A DNA stretch of 24,604 nt, taken from positions 34,735 through 59,338 of the forward strand of contig DBQB01000010.1 in NCBI GenBank assembly GCA_002305685.1, in the 5' to 3' direction. The notes under the pieces are model-generated. The model worked only from the letters and a program-made list of their open reading frames with translations. It did not search any database and was not told the origin of the DNA. The translations under genes and the position numbers were made by a program. This DNA is from Ruminococcaceae bacterium UBA1405 (GTDB lineage Bacteria; Bacillota; Clostridia; Oscillospirales; Ruminococcaceae). Of the stretch, positions 14,617 to 20,892 are shown piece by piece (position 1 is the stretch's first letter; every line of letters starts with the position of its first letter).

Positions 14617-14623
14617 AAGGAGG
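14617..14623 (+). promoter_or_regulatory. Ribosome binding site fixing a TTG start
   Basis: A full AAGGAGG lies seven bases before TTG at 14631. This supports TTG, not the distant upstream ATG at 14505, as the start of the aminotransferase. Confidence 0.85.
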
Positions 14624-14630
14624 AATTGTT

Positions 14631-15920
14631 TTGGCTACTTACAAATCCCTTTCCACCCAGCAGCTGAAGGAATTACAGGGGCAGCTTATCGACCAATATA
14701 AGGCATTTCAGAGCAGAAACCTCAAATTGGATATGTCCCGCGGTAAGCCGGGGGCGGATCAGCTGAATCTGACCATGGGGATGCTGGATGTTGTCAATTC
14801 CAGTTCCGATATGAAAACCATAGACGGGTTTGACACCCGCAATTACGGCGTGCTGGACGGCATTGCCGAGGCAAAACAGCTTTTTGCCAAGTTATATGGG
14901 GTGAGCACCGATGAAATCCTGGTGGGAGGTGCTTCCAGCCTGACCATGATGTACGATTCGGTGGTGCGGGCACTGCTGCATGGCGTGCGGGGCGGGAAAA
15001 AGCCCTGGGGCCAGTGCGGCAAGATCAAGTTCCTCTGTCCGGTGCCCGGATACGACCGTCATTTTGCCATCTGTGAGAATCTGGGCATTGAGATGGTGAT
15101 GGTGGATATGACCCCCGACGGCCCTGATATGGATACGGTGGAGCGGCTGGTCTCCCAGGACAGTTCCATCAAAGGAATCTGGTGTGTGCCCAAATACTCC
15201 AATCCGCAGGGAATCACCTATTCCGACGAGACGGTGCGGCGCTTTGCGGCGCTCTCCCCGGCGGCGGAGGATTTCCGGATTTTCTGGGATAACGCCTACT
15301 GCATCCACGATCTGTATGAGGATGACCAGGATCATCTGCTGGATCTGCTGGGTGAACTGAAGAAGAACGGTAAGGAGGATATGGCTTATATCTTTGCTTC
15401 CACCTCCAAAATTACCTTCCCGGGAGCCGGGGTAGCGGTGATGATGGCCTCCAAAGCCAATCTGGATTTTATCCGCAAGGATCTGTCCATCCAGACCATC
15501 GGGCCGGATAAGATCAATCAGCTGCGCCATGTGCGCTATTTCCAGACCCCGGAAAAGGTGCTGGAACATATGAAACGCCAGGCTTCCTTCATCCGGCCCA
15601 AATTCCAGGCGGTGCTAGAAAAACTGGACGGGGAACTGGGTGCGCTGGAGATCGCTCGCTGGACCCATCCCAAGGGAGGGTATTTTATTGCGCTGGACAC
15701 CATGGAAGGCTGTGCCAAACGGGTGGTATCGCTGTGTAAGGAAGCCGGGGTTACCCTGACGTCCGCCGGCGCAACCCATCCCTACGGCAAGGATCCCCAC
15801 GACGCTACCATCCGCATTGCCCCCACCTATCCGCCCATTGAGGAGCTGAAGCTGGCTATGGAGTTGTTCTGCATCTGCGTCAAGCTGGCAAGCGTGGAGA
15901 AAATTTTGGAGACACGGTAA
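14631..15920 (+). CDS. Aminotransferase, type Ic aspartate aminotransferase-like
   Basis: This is a PLP-dependent fold-type I aminotransferase of 429 residues. It resembles the Asp_aminotransf family, which includes the type Ic aspartate aminotransferases that exchange the amino groups of aspartate and glutamate. Visible features are LKLDMSRGKPGADQLNLT (31-48) at the N-terminus, NYGVLDGIAEAKQLFA (71-86), PKYSNPQGITYSDE with Asn191, DNAYCIHDLYE with Asp220 for the PLP nitrogen, and the Schiff-base lysine in ASTSKITFPGAG (Lys260). THPKGGYFI near the C-terminus is also typical. The start is TTG, fixed by AAGGAGG. It has its own promoter with a terminator-like hairpin in between, so expression may be attenuated. 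Aspartate made here would feed PurA. Substrate specificity is inferred from family only. Confidence 0.9.
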   Translation: MATYKSLSTQQLKELQGQLIDQYKAFQSRNLKLDMSRGKPGADQLNLTMGMLDVVNSSSDMKTIDGFDTRNYGVLDGIAEAKQLFAKLYGVSTDEILVGGASSLTMMYDSVVRALLHGVRGGKKPWGQCGKIKFLCPVPGYDRHFAICENLGIEMVMVDMTPDGPDMDTVERLVSQDSSIKGIWCVPKYSNPQGITYSDETVRRFAALSPAAEDFRIFWDNAYCIHDLYEDDQDHLLDLLGELKKNGKEDMAYIFASTSKITFPGAGVAVMMASKANLDFIRKDLSIQTIGPDKINQLRHVRYFQTPEKVLEHMKRQASFIRPKFQAVLEKLDGELGALEIARWTHPKGGYFIALDTMEGCAKRVVSLCKEAGVTLTSAGATHPYGKDPHDATIRIAPTYPPIEELKLAMELFCICVKLASVEKILETR

Positions 15921-15927
15921 ATTTTTG

Positions 15928-15956
15928 TTGCAACTTGCGCCGTGTTATGAGAAAAT
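15928..15956 (+). promoter_or_regulatory. Weak candidate promoter for purB
   Basis: TTGCAA (15928-15933) and GAAAAT (15951-15956) are 17 bases apart, each matching four of six consensus bases. It is the best candidate between the aminotransferase stop and the structured purB leader, but the -10 box is poor. Read-through from the aminotransferase gene is possible, since no clear terminator separates the two. Confidence 0.35.
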
Positions 15957-15980
15957 AAAGAACAGAAAAAGATCAGTATT

Positions 15981-16046
15981 AGTACCGGCCTCTTTTTCGT
16001 GGAGTATTGGGAATCTGTTTTTCCCAATATTCCGGAGGTCGGTACT
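15981..16046 (+). ncRNA. Long imperfect hairpin in the purB leader (candidate regulatory RNA)
   Basis: AGTACCGGCCTC (15981-15992) pairs with GAGGTCGGTACT (16035-16046), 12 pairs including one G-U. Inside, GGAGTATTGGGAA (16001-16013) pairs with TTCCCAATATTCC (16021-16033), 13 pairs including one G-U, around TCTGTTT. The two helices are joined by an 8-base bulge (TTTTTCGT) on one side and a single G on the other. There is no T tail, so it is not a terminator. I know no named riboswitch that it matches, and it is not the purine riboswitch fold. Confidence 0.6.
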
Positions 16047-16055
16047 GTGATGTTT

Positions 16056-16083
16056 ACCGGGTTTTCCCGGTATCCGGGAAAAC
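16056..16083 (+). promoter_or_regulatory. Mutually exclusive hairpins before the purB ribosome binding site
   Basis: ACCGGG (16056-16061) can pair with CCCGGT (16066-16071). Alternatively GTTTTCCCGG (16061-16070) can pair with CCGGGAAAAC (16074-16083). The two share bases and cannot form together. They end about 15 bases before GGAGG (16098-16102). Alternative pairing of this kind is typical of switches, but no ligand or sensor is evident. Confidence 0.45.
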
Positions 16084-16109
16084 GAAAAATCAAAACTGGA
16101 GGTCATACC

Positions 16110-17540
16110 GTGAGCAGTCAATTTGAAAGCCCTTTTTCTACCAGATACGCCAGCAAAGAAATGCAGTTCCTCTTTTCCGCTGACAAAAAATTCACCACCT
16201 GGCGCCGTCTTTGGGTTGCCCTGGCCCGTTCCGAAATGAAACTGGGATTGCCGATCACCCAGCAGCAGGTGGACGAGCTGGAAGCCAATGTGGAGAATAT
16301 CAACTATGACGTAGCCAAACAGCGGGAAAAAGAAACCCGTCACGATGTGATGTCTCACGTCTATGCCTATGGCGTTCAGTGTCCCAACGCCAAGGGAATC
16401 ATCCATCTGGGCGCCACCTCCTGCTATGTGGGGGATAATACCGACATCATCATCATGCGGGACGCATTGGAGCTGGTTAAGCGCAAGCTGGTCAACGTCA
16501 TCTCGCTGCTGTCAGATTTCGCCATGAAATATCGGGATATGCCTTGCCTTGCTTATACCCATCTTCAGCCCGCGCAGCTGACCACCGTGGGCAAACGCGC
16601 CACCCTCTGGATCAACGAACTGGTAATGGATTACGATGAGGTATGCTATCGGATTTCCCGCCTGCAGCTCAGAGGGGTCAAAGGTACTACCGGTACCCAG
16701 GCCAGCTTTATGGAGCTGTTCGAGGGGGACAGCTCCAAAATCAAAGAGCTGGATCATATGATCTGTGAGGAGATGGGCTTTGAGAGCAGCGTGCCGGTGA
16801 GCGGCCAGACCTATTCCAGAAAGGTGGATTCCCAGGTGCTTTCCGCCCTTTCCGGGATTGCCCAGAGTGCCAGCAAGTTTTCCAACGATCTTCGAATTCT
16901 TGCCAACTTCAAGGAGATGGAGGAGCCTTTTGAGCAGCATCAAATCGGTTCCTCGGCCATGCCCTATAAACGCAATCCCATGCGCAGCGAGCGGATCACC
17001 TCCCTGGCCCGCTATGTGATGGTGGACGCCCTCAATCCCGCTTTCACTGCCGGCACCCAGTGGTTTGAGCGTACCCTGGACGATTCCGCCAACAAGCGGA
17101 TCTCGGTAGCGGAGGGCTTCCTTGCGGTGGACGCCATCCTCAATATCATGATGAATGTCTGCGACGGCCTGGTGGTGTATCCCAAGGTGATCGAGCAGCG
17201 GGTAATGCGGGAGCTGCCCTTTATGGCTACCGAAAACATCATGATGAGCGCAGTGAAAAAGGGCGGAGACCGTCAGCAGCTTCACGAGAGACTGCGGGTT
17301 CATTCCATTGCCGCCGCCAAGGTGGTCAAGGAGGAAGGCCTTGCCAACGACCTGATCGACCGGGTGTGCGCCGATCCTGCGTTCCAGCTGGAGCGCGGCG
17401 AGATTGAAGCGGTGCTCAAGCCCATTCACTTCACCGGACGCTCGGTGGAACAGGTGGAGGAGTTTGTGGAGCAGGTGGTTAAGCCTATTCTGGAAGCCAA
17501 CGCCGGCGTGCTGGGCGAAAAGGCGGAGCTGAGCGTATAA
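16110..17540 (+). CDS. purB: Adenylosuccinate lyase
   Basis: PurB cleaves adenylosuccinate to AMP and fumarate (after PurA), and SAICAR to AICAR earlier in purine synthesis. The protein has 476 residues, the longer form seen in Clostridia. Motifs are HDVMSHVYAYG with His78, IHLGATSCYVGDNTD (98-112), YTHLQPAQLTTVGKR with catalytic His151, and the superfamily signature GSSAMPYKRNP (280-290) with the catalytic-loop serine. The start is GTG, set by GGAGG seven bases upstream; the open frame reaches an ATG at 15999, but that extension covers the leader hairpins and looks non-coding. The leader is highly structured and may regulate the gene. It lies 189 bases after the aminotransferase. Cytoplasmic, normally a tetramer. 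Confidence 0.96.
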   Translation: MSSQFESPFSTRYASKEMQFLFSADKKFTTWRRLWVALARSEMKLGLPITQQQVDELEANVENINYDVAKQREKETRHDVMSHVYAYGVQCPNAKGIIHLGATSCYVGDNTDIIIMRDALELVKRKLVNVISLLSDFAMKYRDMPCLAYTHLQPAQLTTVGKRATLWINELVMDYDEVCYRISRLQLRGVKGTTGTQASFMELFEGDSSKIKELDHMICEEMGFESSVPVSGQTYSRKVDSQVLSALSGIAQSASKFSNDLRILANFKEMEEPFEQHQIGSSAMPYKRNPMRSERITSLARYVMVDALNPAFTAGTQWFERTLDDSANKRISVAEGFLAVDAILNIMMNVCDGLVVYPKVIEQRVMRELPFMATENIMMSAVKKGGDRQQLHERLRVHSIAAAKVVKEEGLANDLIDRVCADPAFQLERGEIEAVLKPIHFTGRSVEQVEEFVEQVVKPILEANAGVLGEKAELSV

Positions 17541-17565
17541 ACGACGATCTTTTGATTGGGATTGA

Positions 17566-17594
17566 TTGACTTTTCCAGTCAGCTGCTCTATAAT
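17566..17594 (+). promoter_or_regulatory. secD-secF promoter
   Basis: TTGACT (17566-17571) and a perfect TATAAT (17589-17594) are separated by exactly 17 bases. It lies about 105 bases before the secD start and only 25 bases after the purB stop. Confidence 0.85.
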
Positions 17595-17699
17595 GAAACA
17601 ATGCCGGAATTTCCCCTTTTGGCGCGCTATGGGCATTAGAGGTACAAAAGCGTCCCCAAAGTGGGATTCGGTGGAAGTATTAAATCTGGAGGTTTACCT

Positions 17700-19091
17700 A
17701 TGAAAAAAGTAGGAAAACCGGTGTTCTTCATAGTGGTATTGCTGATCGCAGCCCTTACCTTAACCACCTTTTTCGGTATCAGCACCACGTTCGGAGATAT
17801 CTCCACCACCTGGGTCAAGGGTGTGGACGCCATTCGTTGGGGCATTGATGTCCGCGGTGGCGTGGACGTAACCTTTGGTCCGCCTGAGGGTGTGGAGGCC
17901 ACCGACGAGGAGATGGCTGCCGCCGAGCAGATCATCAAGGTAAGAATGGTGTCTCAGAACATCACCGACTATGAGATCTACACCGATTATGACAAGGACC
18001 GTATCATCGTTCGCTTCCCCTGGAAGGAAGATGAGACGGATTTTGATCCCGAGACCGCCATTGCGGAGTTGGGCGCAACCGCTGTGCTCACCTTCCGTGA
18101 AGGATATGAAACCGACGAGAATGGTCTGCCCTCCGGCGTGACCGCAGATACCATCATCCTGGAAGGCAAGGACGTGGAGGAAGCAACCCCTGCCATGACC
18201 AGCGACAATCAGGTGGTGGTTTCCCTCAAACTGACTGATGAGGGCGCCGAAAAGTTTGCCGAGGCGACCACCCGTCTTGCTGGTACCGGTTATATTTCCA
18301 TCTGGATGGACGATACCATGATCAGCGCTCCTATGGTGGAGGACGCCATTACCACCGGTGAGGCGTCCATCAGCGGCGGGTTTGACGCTGCTTCCGCAAA
18401 GGAGCTGGCGGACAAAATTAACGCCGGTGCGCTGCCCTTCCAGCTGGTGACCTCCAACTTCAGCACCATCTCTCCCACACTGGGTACCGGTGCCCGGGAT
18501 GCCATGGTACTTGCGGGAGTCATCGCCTTTGTGCTGATCTGTGTGATGATGATCTTCATCTACCGCCTGCCGGGTGTGATCGCCTGTATTGCTCTGACCG
18601 GACAGGTGGCGGGAACCATTGCTGCCCTGACCGGCTATTTCCCCAATTTTGCCAGCTTTACCCTGACGTTGCCCGGTATCGCCGGTATCATTCTTTCCAT
18701 CGGCGTGGGGGTTGACGCCAACGTCATCACCTACGAGCGTATCCGGGAGGAACTTCGTCTGGGACGCAGCATCGACGCTGCCATCGACGCCGGTTATAAG
18801 CGGGCCTTTACCGCCATCTTTGACGGCAACATCACCGTGGTATTTGTGGCGGTGATTCTGATGGGCGCCTTTGGACCGCCCTCCAGTGTGTTCGCGCTGC
18901 TGCTCAAACCCATCTTTGGAGCCTTCGGTTCCTCCACCACCGGCGCCATCTATTCTTTTGGCTATACGCTGCTGGTGGGCATTATCCTCAACTTCCTGAT
19001 GGGTGTGACCGCATCCCGTCTGATGCTCAAATCCATCTCCAAATTTAAGCCTCTGCGCAAGGTATGGCTGTATGGAGGTGAAAAGAAATGA
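17700..19091 (+). CDS. secD: Protein translocase subunit SecD
   Basis: SecD partners SecF in the membrane and uses the ion gradient to help pull exported proteins across after SecYEG. The protein has 463 residues. The first helix is at 7-26, followed by GIDVRGGVDVTF (48-59), the usual SecD marker. A large extracellular domain runs to about 262, with insertions of acidic sequence (100-120). Five more helices follow (about 268-288, 291-311, 321-343, then two or three to 450). Helix four contains GVGVDANVITYERIREE, conserved in SecD and important for proton coupling. GGAGG seven bases before the ATG sets this start; an upstream in-frame ATG at 17661 lacks one. The stop overlaps the secF start by four bases. 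Confidence 0.96.
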   Translation: MKKVGKPVFFIVVLLIAALTLTTFFGISTTFGDISTTWVKGVDAIRWGIDVRGGVDVTFGPPEGVEATDEEMAAAEQIIKVRMVSQNITDYEIYTDYDKDRIIVRFPWKEDETDFDPETAIAELGATAVLTFREGYETDENGLPSGVTADTIILEGKDVEEATPAMTSDNQVVVSLKLTDEGAEKFAEATTRLAGTGYISIWMDDTMISAPMVEDAITTGEASISGGFDAASAKELADKINAGALPFQLVTSNFSTISPTLGTGARDAMVLAGVIAFVLICVMMIFIYRLPGVIACIALTGQVAGTIAALTGYFPNFASFTLTLPGIAGIILSIGVGVDANVITYERIREELRLGRSIDAAIDAGYKRAFTAIFDGNITVVFVAVILMGAFGPPSSVFALLLKPIFGAFGSSTTGAIYSFGYTLLVGIILNFLMGVTASRLMLKSISKFKPLRKVWLYGGEKK

Positions 19092-20029
19092 AACAGATTG
19101 ATTTCATTGGAAAGAAAAAGATCTTCTTTGCCATCTCCATTGCCATGGTGGTCATTACCCTGCTTTTCTCCATCTTTAAGGGAGTCGAGCTGGATATCCA
19201 ATATAAAGGCGGTACCATGATCACCTACTCCTATACCGGAGAGATTGACCACAGTGCCTTCCAGTCCCTGGTGGAGGAGACGGTTGGCGGACGGGTTTTC
19301 ATTCAGGACAGCAGCGATATCGCCACCGGTTCTTCCAATCTGGTGGTGTCTCTTGCTTCCACCGATGGACTGACCAGCGAGGAGCAGGCAACCCTTAGCG
19401 ATGCTGTGGAATCCGCCTATGCGGAAAACAACCTGAAAACCGAATCCATCAGCAACGTCAGCGCTACCGTTGGCCGGGAATTCTTCATCAAGAGCCTGAT
19501 CGCGGTGCTGTTTGCGGCGATAGTGATGGTGGTATATATCGGCTTCCGTTTCAAACGGATCAGCGGCTGGTCCGCGGGCGTGATGGCGGTAATTGCACTG
19601 ATACACGACGTTATTGCCGCGTTTGCTGTTTTTGTGATTGCGGGTATTCCCATCGACGCCAACTTTATGGCGGTGGTGCTGACCATTCTGGGATACTCCA
19701 TCAACGACACCATCGTTATCTATGACCGTGTGCGTGAAAACCGCCGGATTTATGGAACCAAGCTTTCCACGGCGGAGCTGATGAACAAGAGCATGAATCA
19801 GTCTCTCAAGCGTACGCTGATCACCTCCTTGACCACCATTATGGCTTTGGCGGTGGTTGCTGTGGTGACGCTGCTGTACAATGTGACCTCCATCGTTTCC
19901 TTTGTTTTCCCGATGATTGTGGGTCTGATCTCCGGAACCTACTCCTCCATCTGCCTGGTTCCCAGTCTGTGGGTGATGTGGCAGGATCATCAGGCCAGCA
20001 AGGCTGAAAAGCAGGAGAAAAAGAAATAA
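19088..20029 (+). CDS. secF: Protein translocase subunit SecF
   Basis: SecF forms the SecDF complex with the preceding gene. The protein has 313 residues. The first helix is at about 11-30 and is followed by DIQYKGGTMITYSY, the SecF counterpart of the SecD RGG motif. A short extracellular domain covers about 45-130. The membrane part has five more helices, with LTILGYSINDTIVIYDRVRE (198-217) as the diagnostic motif. The tail is lysine-rich (KAEKQEKKK) and cytoplasmic. ATGA overlap with secD and GGAGG in the end of secD imply coupled translation. A strong terminator follows at 20056-20095. Bacillus has a fused SecDF; separate genes are usual in Clostridia. Confidence 0.96.
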   Translation: MKQIDFIGKKKIFFAISIAMVVITLLFSIFKGVELDIQYKGGTMITYSYTGEIDHSAFQSLVEETVGGRVFIQDSSDIATGSSNLVVSLASTDGLTSEEQATLSDAVESAYAENNLKTESISNVSATVGREFFIKSLIAVLFAAIVMVVYIGFRFKRISGWSAGVMAVIALIHDVIAAFAVFVIAGIPIDANFMAVVLTILGYSINDTIVIYDRVRENRRIYGTKLSTAELMNKSMNQSLKRTLITSLTTIMALAVVAVVTLLYNVTSIVSFVFPMIVGLISGTYSSICLVPSLWVMWQDHQASKAEKQEKKK

Positions 20030-20055
20030 GCGGACGCCTTGTTTGAAGGCTTTTG

Positions 20056-20095
20056 ATGCACCTCCCGTCCTTTGGCGGGAGGTGCATTGTTGTTC
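20056..20095 (+). terminator. secDF terminator
   Basis: ATGCACCTCCCG (20056-20067) pairs perfectly with CGGGAGGTGCAT (20076-20087), followed by TGTTGTT. The downstream promoter's -35 box overlaps the end of this terminator. Confidence 0.85.
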
Positions 20096-20115
20096 CGGTA
20101 CGGATATGCTATAAT
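20087..20115 (+). promoter_or_regulatory. Promoter of the flavin reductase-like gene
   Basis: A perfect TATAAT (20110-20115) is preceded by TG one base further up (extended -10, TGCTATAAT). TTGTTG (20087-20092) is a partial -35 at 17 bases. It is 73 bases before the ATG. Confidence 0.7.
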
Positions 20116-20187
20116 GAGTGCAAAGGTTCCGCTGTCGGTTTGGACGGTGTAGATGCTTTTTACTGAGATCGAGAGGATTTAAACACT

Positions 20188-20814
20188 ATGCAAAAACAGA
20201 TTTGGAAACCGGGCACTCTGCTGGCGCCGGTACCTCCGGTGCTGGTCAGCTGCGGAACGCTGGAAAAGCCCAATGTTCTGACCATCGGATGGACGGGGAT
20301 TATCAATACCATTCCAGCTATGACCTATATATCGGTGCGTCCGGAGCGGTTTTCCCACGGGCTGATTCAGGCTTCGGGGGAATTTGTCATCAATCTGCCC
20401 ACCAAGGCCTTGGTGCGGGCGGTGGATTTCTGTGGGGTCCGCTCCGGCAGAGATCTGGATAAATTTACCCACTGCGGTCTTACGCCGCTTCCTGGGGCAG
20501 AGGTATCCGCTCCGGTGATCGGGGAAAGCCCGGTGAGCTTGGAGTGCCAGGTGGAACAGGTGCTCTCCTTGGGGTCCCACGATATGTTTCTGGCAAAGAT
20601 CCTTTGCATCGATGTGGATGAGAATATCGTGGATGACGGAGGACGGCTGTGTCTGGAAAAATGCGGACTGATTGCCTATGCCCACGGCACCTACTATGAG
20701 CTGGGAAAATCGCTGGGCACCTTCGGTTTTACGGTGCGTAAGAAGAAAAAGAAAGGTCCTACATCCGGCAAGAAACGAAAACCTGCCAGCAAAGCCGAGA
20801 AATCCAGGGCGTAA
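20188..20814 (+). CDS. Flavin reductase-like, FMN-binding split-barrel protein
   Basis: This 208-residue protein resembles the flavin reductase / flavoredoxin family, which bind FMN and pass electrons from NAD(P)H or ferredoxin to flavins or other acceptors. The opening LLAPVPPVLVSCGTLEKPNV and the following NVLTIGWTGIINTIPAMTYISVRPERFSHGLI match the start of the split barrel. FVINLPTKALVRAVDFCGVRSGRDLDKF covers the FMN-phosphate region. The last 28 residues are an unusual basic tail (KKKKKG, then GKKRKPASKAEKS) not part of the fold. AGAGG lies 11 bases before the ATG. It is monocistronic with its own promoter. Many clostridial paralogues exist and the true electron partner is unknown. Confidence 0.85.
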   Translation: MQKQIWKPGTLLAPVPPVLVSCGTLEKPNVLTIGWTGIINTIPAMTYISVRPERFSHGLIQASGEFVINLPTKALVRAVDFCGVRSGRDLDKFTHCGLTPLPGAEVSAPVIGESPVSLECQVEQVLSLGSHDMFLAKILCIDVDENIVDDGGRLCLEKCGLIAYAHGTYYELGKSLGTFGFTVRKKKKKGPTSGKKRKPASKAEKSRA

Positions 20815-20837
20815 GGGTTCAAATATGGTAAATATGA

Positions 20838-20866
20838 TATACAAATAGTAATTTCATCTTTATAAT
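20838..20866 (+). promoter_or_regulatory. recQ-coaX promoter
   Basis: TATACA (20838-20843) and a perfect TATAAT (20861-20866) are 17 bases apart in an AT-rich 78-base gap, about 27 bases before the recQ start. No terminator separates it from the flavin reductase gene, so read-through is also possible. Confidence 0.55.
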
Positions 20867-20892
20867 ATACAAAATTAGGGAGGGACGGGCGA

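Larger units (their letters stand above)
14303..14630 (+). other. 328-base gap between larC1 and the aminotransferase gene
   Basis: After the larC1 stop, GGCTTTC (14309-14315) pairs with GAAAGCC (14324-14330) without a T tail, a weak candidate for the larC1 transcript end. It is followed by the palindrome TCGTTGCAACGA (14334-14345). The remainder holds a good promoter (14447-14475), a terminator-like hairpin (14514-14555) and the ribosome binding site of the next gene. An in-frame ATG at 14505 would extend the aminotransferase by 42 residues, but the extension contains the hairpin and looks non-coding. Confidence 0.6.

Noticed and set aside
14505..14630. N-terminal extension of the aminotransferase from the ATG at 14505
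   Set aside because: The extension contains an intrinsic terminator and does not look like protein. The TTG at 14631 has a full AAGGAGG at ideal spacing and yields a family-length protein.
15999..16109. N-terminal extension of PurB from the ATG at 15999
   Set aside because: It lies in the structured leader. GTG at 16110 has GGAGG at seven bases and matches the usual PurB N-terminus.
15921..16109. Purine riboswitch before purB (and before purA)
   Set aside because: The conserved three-way junction bases of the purine riboswitch are not present in either leader.
18962..19990. Minus-strand open frame of 342 codons antisense to secD/secF
   Set aside because: Shadow of secF, whose motifs and coupling to secD are clear.
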